Assembly: GCA_002737115.1 (NCBI GenBank)
Contig: NSHR01000008.1
Coordinates: forward strand, 1 to 64,000
DNA length: 64,000 nucleotides
DNA from: Gemmatimonadota bacterium
Lineage (GTDB): Bacteria > Gemmatimonadota > Gemmatimonadetes > Gemmatimonadales > Gemmatimonadaceae
Direction of reading: 5' to 3'
The notes under the pieces were generated by a model that was given only the letters and a program-made list of their open reading frames with translations, was not told the origin of the DNA and did no database searches. Position numbers and translations under genes: made by a program. Positions 1-9,252 of the stretch are shown here, piece by piece. Within the stretch, counting starts at the first letter, position 1. Each line of letters starts with the position of its first letter.

Positions 1-436
1 GCAGCATCCACGGCCAGTCCACCGACAGCTCGTGCTGAATCCACTGCTGCTCTTGCTGCGCACGCAGTGTACGGTCGAAGCGCCGCGACAGCTGCAGCAC
101 GCCACCCATCACATGCTCGGCAATCGGGATAGCCTGCACGCCGCGCGAATTCGTGAGCTGCACCCCCGCTTGGGCCAGCTCGGCGAGCGGAAGCAGTCCC
201 TGCACCGCCGACGCCGACGAATGCACCCAGCGCAGCCGTGGCGCGGTGGCGATCATCGCCGGGGCGAGCATGGCGGCGAAGCAGACGTCGACATCGACGA
301 TCGCGCGGCCGGCCTCGTCGAGCGTGCGGGCGCGCACGAACTCCACCTCGGGGAAGGCCGCCACGAGCGCGTCGGCCTGGGCGTCGGGAATGGACCACGC
401 CTGCACCGGCCACTGGATGAAGATCATGACTTTCAT
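1..436 (-). CDS. D-2-hydroxyacid dehydrogenase, N-terminal part (truncated by window start)
   Basis: Minus-strand frame from ATG at 436 reads MKVMIFIQWPVQAWSIPDAQADALVAAFPEVEFVRARTLDEAGRAIVDVDVCF...LRWVHSSASAVQGLLP...GVQLTNSRGVQAIPIAEHVMGGVLQLSRRF and stays open to base 1; typical N-terminus of 2-hydroxyacid dehydrogenases. Missing from the ORF track because it is incomplete. Confidence 0.8.
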   Translation of the reverse strand, partial: MKVMIFIQWPVQAWSIPDAQADALVAAFPEVEFVRARTLDEAGRAIVDVDVCFAAMLAPAMIATAPRLRWVHSSASAVQGLLPLAELAQAGVQLTNSRGVQAIPIAEHVMGGVLQLSRRFDRTLRAQQEQQWIQHELSVDWPWML

Positions 437-460
437 CCGGACCAACCTACACGGCACGAC

Positions 461-509
461 GGGTTCCGGTCGACGGGTTCCGGTCGACGGGGGCGATGTC
501 CGTCGACCG
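461..509. repeat. 14-bp tandem repeat (gggttccggtcgac x2, 461-488) followed by a 10-bp perfect stem-loop (cggtcgacgg 481-490 / ccgtcgaccg 500-509)
   Basis: Read directly; lies between the stop of the BNR gene (526) and the start of the dehydrogenase (436). Confidence 0.75.
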
Positions 510-525
510 GGTTGGTGCTCCGTGA

Positions 526-3500
526 CTACGGGACGATGCGTCCCGCGACCGGCGTGATGATATGCGGCGACCCCTTGAGCAGTTCGTTAATGCGGCCGAT
601 GCGTTCGCGGGTGAGCGCGTCGAGGCGCCCCTGGGCATCGGTCGTTTCCACACCCAGCTCACCGGCGCGCAGCTTCTCACCGGCCGTGACCGGCCACTGC
701 GGCCGCGCGATCATGCCACTCACCGTCTGGGCTTCTTCCCGCAGTCGCGGATACTGGCGGTACCCCAGCCCAGCCAGCGGCCGGGCGAGCACGGAGTCGC
801 GGAAGTGGCGGAGGTCGCGCAACGCGCCGCCGATTTCGGTGAGCGCCGCCGCGCCGTTGGTTACGCCGGGTGCCGCACGCAGGGCGCCCTGCACGGCGGT
901 GAGCTGCCGCGAGAGATCGTCCACGCCGGCAATCACGCGGGCGATGCGTGATTGCGTGGCCTCGACGCCCTTGGCCGCCTCGAACTGCTCGGCCACCTGC
1001 GTGGCGGTCATCTCGATGCGCGGATCGTTCTGCACCACGACCGGCTTGGCATACCGCTGACCGTTCACCACGAGCGTGACGGTGTAGGTGCCGGGGACGG
1101 CCCAGGCGGAGGCCGGCCCGAAGAAGTTTTCTTCGCCGCCACCGCCAGCTTCGCGGTTCTGCGCCGCCGCACGACGACGCTCGCGCAGTCCGGCCAGCGA
1201 CGTGTCCGTGGGCGCCGCGGCTTCCACGGCGCCGCGATTGCCGCGGCCACCACCGCCGGCACCCGGGGCCGCCTCTTCGCGCAGATCCCACACGATGCGC
1301 TGCACACCGGCCTCGTCGGGGACGCGGCGGAAGCGGCGCACCACGCGACCGGTCGCGTCGGCCACTTCCACGTTCACTTCACCGGCCGGCTGCGTTTTCA
1401 GGTAGTACGAGATCATCGCACCCGTGGGCGGGTTCTCGCCGGCGTACGTGCGCTGGCCGAGATTGCCGTCGCGGTTCCACGAGGTCCACTTGATGGCCGG
1501 GCGCAGGTCGAAGAGCGCCGCGTCGGCGGTGAGTACTTGTCCGAGCTGCTGGAACGGGGCGAGGTCGTCGAGGATATAGAGCCCGCGGCCGTGCGTGGCG
1601 ACGATGAGATCGTTGTCGCGCGGATGGATCTGGATATCGCGCACGGGGGTGACGGGGAGGCGTCCACGCAGCGAATGCCAGTGTGCACCGCGATCCCAGC
1701 TGGCCCACACGCCGGCCTCGGTGCCGAGGTAGAGCAGGTTGCGGTTTTTGGGATCCTCGCGAATCACGTGCGTCCACCAGGCGCGGTCGGGGAGATCGCC
1801 GCGGATGCTGGTCCACGTCTTCCCGAAGTCGGTGGTCATGTAGACGTACGGCGCGTAATCGTCGTCCTGATGATGATCGGCCGTGACGTACGCGGTGCCG
1901 GCATCCACGTGTGAGGCTTCGATCGTGGCCAGCCACGCGTTCGGTGCGAGCCCCGGCACGGTCGTGAAGGTCTTCGTCCACGTCTTGCCGCCGTCACGCG
2001 TGACGTGCACGAGGCCGTCGTCAGAGCTGGTCCAGATGACGTTCGAATCAAGCGGTGACGGCGCCACGCTGAGCAGCGTGGCGTGGAATTCGGCGGCGGT
2101 GTTGTCCACGACGATCTCGCCGCCCGACGACTGCTGCTTGGCCGGGTCGTTGGTGGTGAGGTCGGGCGAGATCACGTCCCAGCTCTGGCCGTAGGTGCGC
2201 GAGCGGAAGAGCACGTTGCCGCCGAAGTACACCACGCCCGGATTCTGCGGCGAGAGCACGATCGGGGAATTCCAGTTGAAGCGGTACTTGTGGCCGATCA
2301 TCGCGTCGCCCACTGATCCCACGCGGTTGGGGTACGGGTAGATCGTTTTCTGCACACCGCTGCGCATGTCGGTGATGTTCAGCATCCCGCCCTGCGAATC
2401 ACTGAAGATCAGCCACGGCTTGTCGAGCACGGGCACGGTGAAGAACCCGTCGCCGCCGGATACCGTGACCCAGTCCGCGGCGCGGATGCCCTGACCGGAG
2501 AGCGAGTTGCTGGGGCCGCACCAGTTGCCGTTGTCCTGCAGACCGCCGCACACGCGGTAGGGCGTTTGCATGTCGTAGTTGATGTGGTAGAACTGTGTGA
2601 ACGCGAAGGTGTTCACCACGTCCCAGTTCTTGCCGCCGTCGCGGCTCACCTGCCAGCCACCGTCGCTGCCGCTCAGGATGTAGCGTGGGTCGACGGGATC
2701 GATCCACATCGCCTGATGATCGCCGTGCACGTCGCGTGCGATCGTGCGGAACGTGGTGCCGCCGTCTTCGGAGAAATAGAGTCCGCCGGAGAGCGTGAAC
2801 ACGCGGTTCGGATTTTTCGGATCGACGCGGAGGTCGGCGTAGTAGAACGGGCGGAAGTTGATGTTGGGATCGCGGTTCACGGTGCGCCACGACTTGCCGG
2901 CATCATCGCTGCGCCACAGCTCCCCTTCGGTTTTCGTTTCGCTGAGCACGTACACGATGTTCGGATCACTGGGGGCGACGGCCACGCCGATGCGATCCAT
3001 CGCGGTGCGCGGCAGCCCGTTCACCTTGTCGGGTCCCGAGAGACGCTCCCACGATGCGCCTCCGTTTACCGACTTGTACACGGCGGTATTGCCGGCGCCC
3101 GACTCGAGGTGCCAGGCCCACCGGCGATAGGTGTACATGCCGGCGTACAGGATGTTGCTGTTGTCCGGATCGGCGGAGATATCGGAGCAGGCGGTGTTCG
3201 GATCGACGTAGAGCACCTTCTTCCACGTGGCGCCACCGTCGGTGGTCTTGAACACGCCGCGGTCTTCGTTGGGGCCCCATTCGCGTCCGAGCACACAGGC
3301 GTACACCACATCGGCGTTGCGACCGTCGATGATGAGACGGGCGATCTTGTCGGACTTGGCCAGTCCGATGTGCGTCCAGTGCTCGCCGCCGTCGATGGAC
3401 TTGTACATACCGTCGCCCACCGACGCGTTGTTGCGCGGATTCCCTTCGCCGGTGCCCACGTACACCACGTTGGGATCGGAGGGCGCCACGGCGATCGCGC

Positions 3501-3828
3501 CGATCGAGCCCGCGCTCTCGCGGTCGAAGATGGACGTAAACGTGGTGCCGCCGTTGATCGTCTTGATGATGCCGCCGTTGGCGCCCGCCACGTAGTACGT
3601 GAGCGGATCACCCGGCACGCCGGTCACGACCGAGATGCGTCCGGCGTTGTTGGCCGGGCCCACCGACCGCCACGCGAGCGTCTGCAGCAGCGCGGCAGGG
3701 TTGGCAGTGGCAGGAGCGGCGGGCGGCGCGGTTTTTCCGGCCGGTGTGGGTTTCTGCGCGACGGCCGCGGCGGTGGCGGCAACGGACAGCAGGATCAGCG
3801 GGGCAACGTGCACGGCACGAGGCAGCAT
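526..3828 (-). CDS. BNR/VPS10 (sortilin-like) beta-propeller exported protein, paralog 1
   Basis: 1100 aa, signal peptide, repeated S.DGG..W / DP.N....YVG.. Asp-box motifs, 'LAWRSVGPANNAGRISVVTG' start of propeller, C-terminal FlgD-like Ig segment ('VVRRFRRVPDEAGVQRIVWDLR'). Confidence 0.88.
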   Translation of the reverse strand: MLPRAVHVAPLILLSVAATAAAVAQKPTPAGKTAPPAAPATANPAALLQTLAWRSVGPANNAGRISVVTGVPGDPLTYYVAGANGGIIKTINGGTTFTSIFDRESAGSIGAIAVAPSDPNVVYVGTGEGNPRNNASVGDGMYKSIDGGEHWTHIGLAKSDKIARLIIDGRNADVVYACVLGREWGPNEDRGVFKTTDGGATWKKVLYVDPNTACSDISADPDNSNILYAGMYTYRRWAWHLESGAGNTAVYKSVNGGASWERLSGPDKVNGLPRTAMDRIGVAVAPSDPNIVYVLSETKTEGELWRSDDAGKSWRTVNRDPNINFRPFYYADLRVDPKNPNRVFTLSGGLYFSEDGGTTFRTIARDVHGDHQAMWIDPVDPRYILSGSDGGWQVSRDGGKNWDVVNTFAFTQFYHINYDMQTPYRVCGGLQDNGNWCGPSNSLSGQGIRAADWVTVSGGDGFFTVPVLDKPWLIFSDSQGGMLNITDMRSGVQKTIYPYPNRVGSVGDAMIGHKYRFNWNSPIVLSPQNPGVVYFGGNVLFRSRTYGQSWDVISPDLTTNDPAKQQSSGGEIVVDNTAAEFHATLLSVAPSPLDSNVIWTSSDDGLVHVTRDGGKTWTKTFTTVPGLAPNAWLATIEASHVDAGTAYVTADHHQDDDYAPYVYMTTDFGKTWTSIRGDLPDRAWWTHVIREDPKNRNLLYLGTEAGVWASWDRGAHWHSLRGRLPVTPVRDIQIHPRDNDLIVATHGRGLYILDDLAPFQQLGQVLTADAALFDLRPAIKWTSWNRDGNLGQRTYAGENPPTGAMISYYLKTQPAGEVNVEVADATGRVVRRFRRVPDEAGVQRIVWDLREEAAPGAGGGGRGNRGAVEAAAPTDTSLAGLRERRRAAAQNREAGGGGEENFFGPASAWAVPGTYTVTLVVNGQRYAKPVVVQNDPRIEMTATQVAEQFEAAKGVEATQSRIARVIAGVDDLSRQLTAVQGALRAAPGVTNGAAALTEIGGALRDLRHFRDSVLARPLAGLGYRQYPRLREEAQTVSGMIARPQWPVTAGEKLRAGELGVETTDAQGRLDALTRERIGRINELLKGSPHIITPVAGRIVP

Positions 3829-3873
3829 GACGGATTCCGGCGGGGCAGAGGTGAACGAGGAAGCGGTGGACGG

Positions 3874-6177
3874 TTACCAGCGGAGCAGCTTGGTGAGCTT
3901 CACGACAATCGAACGGTTCTCGAGTTCGGGATAATTCGGGCCAACGGTGGTGCGTCCGTCGCTGTACACCAGAAAGAACTCGCTGCCCGGCTGATACTCC
4001 CAGCGCATACGCAGGTTGGTGGACATCGACGAGGTGCGCGACTGATACTGCACGAGTGCCGCCATGAACATGCGCGGCGTCACGGTATACGTGAAGCGCG
4101 TGCTCACGAGGTTGGCATCACCGCTGCCGTACGGGCCTTCTACGTGATTGCGCGACAGCGTGGGTTCGATATAGAACTGTGGCGACAGCTCCACGCGGCC
4201 GCGCCAGCTCGTTTCGGTGAGCGTGCCGCCGTAGAAGCCGCCGTAGGTCATGGTGATGCCGCCGCTCACGCGATGCTGCGGCCCGAGGTTGTATGACGCC
4301 TTGGCCTGATTGAAGCGGTAGCCACCCACCGGCACGGTGACCCCCTTCGCCACCCCGAAGGGCACCACGAGTTGCTCGAACACCTGCGCTACTTCGGCGG
4401 AGAGGATGTTGCCGTTGGCGAACTCGGTGCCGACGTACGAGCGGAAATCCTCGGACTGCAGTGTGCCGGTCATCGAGGTGATGTGATCGGCGCTGCCTTG
4501 CATCGTGAACTTCCGCACGTGCGGGACGTGCGCCGGGCGGGGGCTGAACCGCGCCAGGGCGTACGAGCGCTGAAAGCCCGAACGGCGCAGGAAGCCGACC
4601 TGTGGGTCGAAGCCGTCGCCGACCGACATCTGTTCAAGATTGACCCCGTAGCGGTCACCGTTCCAGTCGAGGCGTGCGCGGTAGCTGGTTGGGTCGCGCT
4701 GGAGCGAGTCGCGCGTGGTGCGCGCCACGTACCCGGTGATCGCGAGATCGGTACGGAGGTTCAACTGCGCATCGGCGCCGACGGCGAGGTGGTTGCCGAT
4801 CGCGCCCGCCGGATCACGCCGCGTCGCGATGAGCCCGAGTCTGCTCCGACTGAGGATGTCGCGGTTGACGCGTACGACCGAGAAGTTCGTGGATGGCGCA
4901 TTGGCCGTGAGGACGTTATCGGTCTGCATGCTGAGGGCACCGACCTGCCATGGGCCAGATCGTCCGAGCACGCGCCCACCGCCAATGATCGGTGCGGGAC
5001 CGCTGTTGGTGAGACCGATGCGACGACTGTAAAACAGCGTGGGGGTGAGGTTGTCGTTCGGGCTGGCGCCGGGCGTTCCGAAGCCGCCACCACCACCCCC
5101 ACCGCCGCCGCCACCTCCTCCGCCACCACCGCCTCCCACGCCGGCAAAGGCGAAGGCGTCCTGCCCTTCCAGGAAGAACTCGCGCTTTTCCGGGAAGAAC
5201 AGGGAGAAGCGCGTGAGATTCACCTGCGCCTCGTCGTCCTCGACTTGCGCGAAGTCGGTGTTGTACGTGAGGTCCGCCACGATTTGCGGCGTGATGCCCC
5301 ATTTCGCGTCGAGGCCGACATTGCCGTCGCGCGCATTCCGCACGGGCGGCGTGGCGATGGTGTTGGTGAGCATCGAGCCGAGTGCGTACGGCTTGACGTC
5401 GATGTTGAGGCCGCCCTTCGGGGTTTCGATGCCGGTCATCACGGCGGCGTCGGACACCTTGTTCAACGCCCGTCGGCCCCACGCGCGCGGCACGCCGCTC
5501 AGGAAGGAGGTCTCATTTTTCCAGCGCACCATGCGCCGCATATTCACGCCCCACGCTCCACCGCCCTCGGCGAAGCGGATGGAGCGGAAGGGAATCTGGA
5601 TCTCCACGGTCCAGCCGCCGTCGAAGTCCTGCGCCTTGGCCGTCCACAGGGCGTTCCAGTTGGAGCTTGGTTGTTCGTTCGTGGCGGAAAAATCGAACAA
5701 CCCGCCGATACGGTTCGTAGAAAAGCCGAAGCCGTTCCGATGATCGTTGAACGTGTCGAAAATCACCGCGAGGTGATCGTTGTTGTACATGTTCGAGGCG
5801 TCGCGGCGCATGTCGCTCATCACGCGGCGCGAGGGCTCGCTCTCATAGAGGCGGGCCGCGACGTAGATGTTTTCGTCGTCGTATAGGATCCAGGCTTCGG
5901 TCCGCTCCGTGGCCGGTGCGCCCTCATTGGGTTCCTGCTGCACGAACCCCGACATGGGGGTGACGCGGCGATACACGGCGTCGGACAGTGCGCCGTCGAG
6001 CGAGAGGCGCTCGTTGATCCGGCTGGCGCGGACGCTGACACGTCCGTCGGGCTTACGCGCCGCGGTGGCGCTGTCGCCGGTCCCCACGCCAGATGCCGTT
6101 GGTTGGGCGGATAGCGGGCCGGCCGCCAGACCGAGACACAGGAGGGCGGCAAAGAACCGCTGAGATCGCTGACGCAT
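3874..6177 (-). CDS. DUF5916-type outer-membrane protein with N-terminal CBM9-like domain and an internal poly-Gly run
   Basis: 767 aa; signal peptide; 'RINERLSLDGALSDAVYRRVTPMSGFVQQEPNEGAPATERTEAWILYDDENIYVAARLYES' is typical of the CBM9-like/DUF5916 family; 'FFPEKREFFLEGQDAFAFAG' motif. Confidence 0.85.
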   Translation of the reverse strand: MRQRSQRFFAALLCLGLAAGPLSAQPTASGVGTGDSATAARKPDGRVSVRASRINERLSLDGALSDAVYRRVTPMSGFVQQEPNEGAPATERTEAWILYDDENIYVAARLYESEPSRRVMSDMRRDASNMYNNDHLAVIFDTFNDHRNGFGFSTNRIGGLFDFSATNEQPSSNWNALWTAKAQDFDGGWTVEIQIPFRSIRFAEGGGAWGVNMRRMVRWKNETSFLSGVPRAWGRRALNKVSDAAVMTGIETPKGGLNIDVKPYALGSMLTNTIATPPVRNARDGNVGLDAKWGITPQIVADLTYNTDFAQVEDDEAQVNLTRFSLFFPEKREFFLEGQDAFAFAGVGGGGGGGGGGGGGGGGGGFGTPGASPNDNLTPTLFYSRRIGLTNSGPAPIIGGGRVLGRSGPWQVGALSMQTDNVLTANAPSTNFSVVRVNRDILSRSRLGLIATRRDPAGAIGNHLAVGADAQLNLRTDLAITGYVARTTRDSLQRDPTSYRARLDWNGDRYGVNLEQMSVGDGFDPQVGFLRRSGFQRSYALARFSPRPAHVPHVRKFTMQGSADHITSMTGTLQSEDFRSYVGTEFANGNILSAEVAQVFEQLVVPFGVAKGVTVPVGGYRFNQAKASYNLGPQHRVSGGITMTYGGFYGGTLTETSWRGRVELSPQFYIEPTLSRNHVEGPYGSGDANLVSTRFTYTVTPRMFMAALVQYQSRTSSMSTNLRMRWEYQPGSEFFLVYSDGRTTVGPNYPELENRSIVVKLTKLLRW
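5088..5144. repeat. Low-complexity GGN-codon tract encoding a ~18-residue poly-glycine run
   Basis: + strand ccaccaccaccccc... tract; minus frame reads VGGGGGGGGGGGGGGGGGGFG inside the DUF5916 protein. Confidence 0.85.
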
Positions 6178-6262
6178 GATTCCTATACGGTGCGCTCAGC
6201 GCTGCGTTGACGCCAGTGCGTAACGACCGGCCCGCCGGGCGTCCCGGTTCGAGCCGGTCGCG

Positions 6263-7642
6263 CTATGCCGAGGGGGTCTCGTCGTCGCGGGCGTCGGCCC
6301 GGGCCCGTGCCCGATCGCCGCTCGTTTTCAGCAACCGGTGCGTGGTGGCGCCGGTGATCAGTCGCACGCCACGCTGGTAGGTGAGAAGCTGATACGCCCA
6401 CTGCACGAAGACGGTGATGCGATTGCGAAAGCCGGCCAGATACAGAATGTGGATGAACAGCCAGGCCAGCCACGCGATGTTGCCCTGCAGTTTGAGCGAT
6501 CCGATGGCAGCGACGGCGCGGTGCCGACCGATGGTGGCCAGATCACCCTTGTTGAAGTAGCGGAACGGCGTGCGCGGCGTGCCGTGGAGATCGTGGAGAA
6601 TGGCCTGCGCCGCATGCGCGCCCATCTGATTGGCGGCTGGCGCGACCGCAGGCACCGGCGTTCCAGCGGGGGTGAGCACGGACACGATGTCGCCGACCGC
6701 GAAGACGTACGGGTCGTTGGGGAGCGAGAGATCGGGGGCGACGACCACGCGCCCGGCGCGATCGAGCGGGGCCCCGAGCTGTTTGCCGAGTGGTGAGGCC
6801 TGGTTGCCGGCGCCCCAGAACACGGTGTGGGCGTCGATGCGTTCGCCCGATGCTACGGTTACGCCCGCGTCATCGACGCTGGTGACGGCGGTGTGGGTGC
6901 GCACCTCGACGCCGAGTTCTAACAGATCGCGTTCAGCCCGCGCACTGAGGGACTCAGGGAACTGTGGCAGCAGCCGCGGGCCCGCTTCCAGCAGCACGAC
7001 GCGCGCGGACGCCGGGTCGATGCGTCGGAAGTCGCGCTTCATGGCTTTGCGCGTGATCTCGGGGATCATGCCGGCCAGTTCCACGCCGGTGGGGCCGCCG
7101 CCTACGATCACGAAGGTCAGCAGGGCCTCGCGCTGCCCTTCAGCGCTGGCGCGTTCCGCCGCTTCGAAGCTGAGCAGGAAACGGCGTCGCATTTCGAGCG
7201 CGTCTTCGATGCTCTTAAGACCCGGGGCGTTCGCTTCCCACTCCGGGTTGCCGAAGTAGGCGTGCCGCGCGCCGCTGGCCACGATGAGGTAGTCCCACGC
7301 GACGGTACTGCTGCCGCCGTCGAGGGTGAGCGTGTGCTGCGGCACATCGATGCCGTCCACCTCGGCCATGATCACCGTCGCGTTGGCCTGGTCGCGCAAC
7401 ATCCAGCGAATCGGCACGGTGATGTCGGCGGGATTGAGCACCGCCGTGGCCACCTGATACAACAGGGGCTGGAACAGATGGTGATTCGTGCGGTCGATGA
7501 GCGTGATGCGCACATCGGCTTTGGCCAGCGTGCGCGCGGCCGTGAGTCCGGCAAAACCACCACCGATGATGACCACATGGGGTCGAGGGTCGGTGGCGTG
7601 CATGCTGGTGACGCGCGTGCTGGTGTTCGGTTCAGCCTTCAC
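6263..7642 (-). CDS. ndh: NAD(P)/FAD-dependent oxidoreductase, type II NADH dehydrogenase-like
   Basis: 459 aa; 'HVVIIGGGFAGLTAARTL' FAD-binding motif, 'DRTNHHLFQPLLYQVATAVLNPADITVPIR', 'VGGGPTGVELAG' and 'VFAVGDIVSV' motifs of NDH-2. Confidence 0.9.
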   Translation of the reverse strand: MKAEPNTSTRVTSMHATDPRPHVVIIGGGFAGLTAARTLAKADVRITLIDRTNHHLFQPLLYQVATAVLNPADITVPIRWMLRDQANATVIMAEVDGIDVPQHTLTLDGGSSTVAWDYLIVASGARHAYFGNPEWEANAPGLKSIEDALEMRRRFLLSFEAAERASAEGQREALLTFVIVGGGPTGVELAGMIPEITRKAMKRDFRRIDPASARVVLLEAGPRLLPQFPESLSARAERDLLELGVEVRTHTAVTSVDDAGVTVASGERIDAHTVFWGAGNQASPLGKQLGAPLDRAGRVVVAPDLSLPNDPYVFAVGDIVSVLTPAGTPVPAVAPAANQMGAHAAQAILHDLHGTPRTPFRYFNKGDLATIGRHRAVAAIGSLKLQGNIAWLAWLFIHILYLAGFRNRITVFVQWAYQLLTYQRGVRLITGATTHRLLKTSGDRARARADARDDETPSA

Positions 7643-7681
7643 CTGAGTTCCATTGAGAGGGCGTGAGATTCCGCGTCGCGC

Positions 7682-9229
7682 TTATTTCGTCCAGAATACG
7701 AGACTGCCGCAGCCGCCAAGCCCGGGCTGGAATTGCGTCGGGACCTGACCCGCCATGTACACCTCGATGCCGGCGATCTCGGTCGGTCGGATAAACCCGT
7801 CCAGGTCGCCCGATGTGAGGCCATTCATCCACTGGCCATTAATATAAATCGCCGGCTCACAGCGATCCTCGAACAGGCCCCGCATCATGACCTTTTCCTC
7901 GGCGTCCATCGTGCGATCGAGGAACAGGCCGGGTACGGAGCGGAAGATTTCCGACGTGACGAACGGCTGCCGGACGGCGATGTCGCGGGGGGTGAGGAAT
8001 CGACCCATGCTCGAGCGGCGGCGCTCCTGAAAGCCCAACAGGTTCATGTCGACGGTGCGGGTCGCGCTGATTTTCATGGTGTCGAGCACCGACTTAAAGG
8101 TCGCGAGGGCGATGCGTAGGGGGGCGACGCTGTCGACGATGTCCACCGCGCGTCGCTCGGGGTAGTAGCCGACGGCCCGCACTTCCAGCAGCCGGGTTCC
8201 TGGCGGCGCGTCGGTGAGCGTCCACTCCCCGCGGGCGTTGGTGCGGGTTTGCGGTCCCTCGAGGATGCTGATCTGCGCGCCAGCCAGTGGGCGGCCATCG
8301 GTGGTGGCCCGCACGCTGCCGGTGAGGCGACCCTCGCCCACATGCACGCGGCGCACCTGGAGGGCGGTCGAGTCCTGCCGGGCGCTGTCGCGAGGTGGCG
8401 GGACAGCAGCCACGACGCGGGCGGCACCGAGATACAGTTCGCGGCGCAGCAAGCCGCTGCTCGAGACCTCGATTTGAATGGTCGCCGTGCTATCCGCGCC
8501 GCGCGTTGCCATGAGGGTCATCGATCCCGGACTCGGGACATGGCAGATCGCAAACCATCCTGTTTCGCGTGTGGTGGCTAACCGTCTGGGCATGCGACGA
8601 TTCATGCCGCCGGTGCCGAACGACAGTTCAAGCCACTCGGCGATCACGGTGACGCCCGACGCCGGCGCGCGGGCGGTAGCGTCGCGCACAATGCCCATGA
8701 CCACGGCACCGGAATTCTGTGGCGTAGGGGCCCCGCAAATCGCCATGCGCAATCGCGCGGCAGATGGGGTGGCCAGGTCGGCGCGAACGGACCCGCCGTC
8801 GGCCACGGTGATCGTGCGCAGCAGCGGCTCGAGGCCGAGCGAATCGAGCACCGCGTGATAGAAGCCCAGGGTGAAGCGGCCGCTTGGTGCGTCGGCGAAG
8901 CGGAACGCGCCGAGCGAGTCTGACACCGCCGTGCGTCCGTACGTGCTCCCCGAGTCGGCCGCAACGAGCTGGACCAGCGCGCCAACGAGTGGCCGACCAG
9001 CGATGCTGTCGTAGACCGCGCCATGCACCTCGGCGCGTTGAAGTCCGCCGCGCGGTGCTGGTGCTTGCGCGCGTGCCGCTACCGGTGCGGCAAGCGCGGG
9101 CATCACGAACACGCCGAGGAGCAGGAGGTAGAAAAGCCGCACGGGATCATTGGCTGAACGTTGGGACGACGACAGAACGTTCGCGTAACGCGTGGGGAAG
9201 TGGAAGGGTAGGCGTCTGTCATGCTGCAT
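7682..9229 (-). CDS. Carboxypeptidase-regulatory-like domain protein with C-terminal TonB-plug-like domain, no beta-barrel
   Basis: 515 aa; repeated 'VHGAVYDSIAGRPLVGALVQL' / 'GRLTGSVRATTDGRPLAGAQISI' domains, then 'FRSVPGLFLDRTMDAEEKVMMRGLFEDRCEPAIYINGQWMNGLTSGDLDGFIRPTEIAGIEVY...GCGSLVFWTK-stop'. Likely start is internal to the ORF, near the 'FYLLLLGVFVMPALAAPVAARAQA' signal peptide. Confidence 0.75.
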   Translation of the reverse strand: MQHDRRLPFHFPTRYANVLSSSQRSANDPVRLFYLLLLGVFVMPALAAPVAARAQAPAPRGGLQRAEVHGAVYDSIAGRPLVGALVQLVAADSGSTYGRTAVSDSLGAFRFADAPSGRFTLGFYHAVLDSLGLEPLLRTITVADGGSVRADLATPSAARLRMAICGAPTPQNSGAVVMGIVRDATARAPASGVTVIAEWLELSFGTGGMNRRMPRRLATTRETGWFAICHVPSPGSMTLMATRGADSTATIQIEVSSSGLLRRELYLGAARVVAAVPPPRDSARQDSTALQVRRVHVGEGRLTGSVRATTDGRPLAGAQISILEGPQTRTNARGEWTLTDAPPGTRLLEVRAVGYYPERRAVDIVDSVAPLRIALATFKSVLDTMKISATRTVDMNLLGFQERRRSSMGRFLTPRDIAVRQPFVTSEIFRSVPGLFLDRTMDAEEKVMMRGLFEDRCEPAIYINGQWMNGLTSGDLDGFIRPTEIAGIEVYMAGQVPTQFQPGLGGCGSLVFWTK

Positions 9230-9252
9230 GGTCCAACGACGGCGGGCGTACG

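Noticed and set aside
32-1060. 342-aa + strand ORF at window start
   Set aside because: Overlaps antisense with the D-2-hydroxyacid dehydrogenase fragment and the BNR gene, both of which have clear family motifs; sequence is low-complexity RR/HH-rich.
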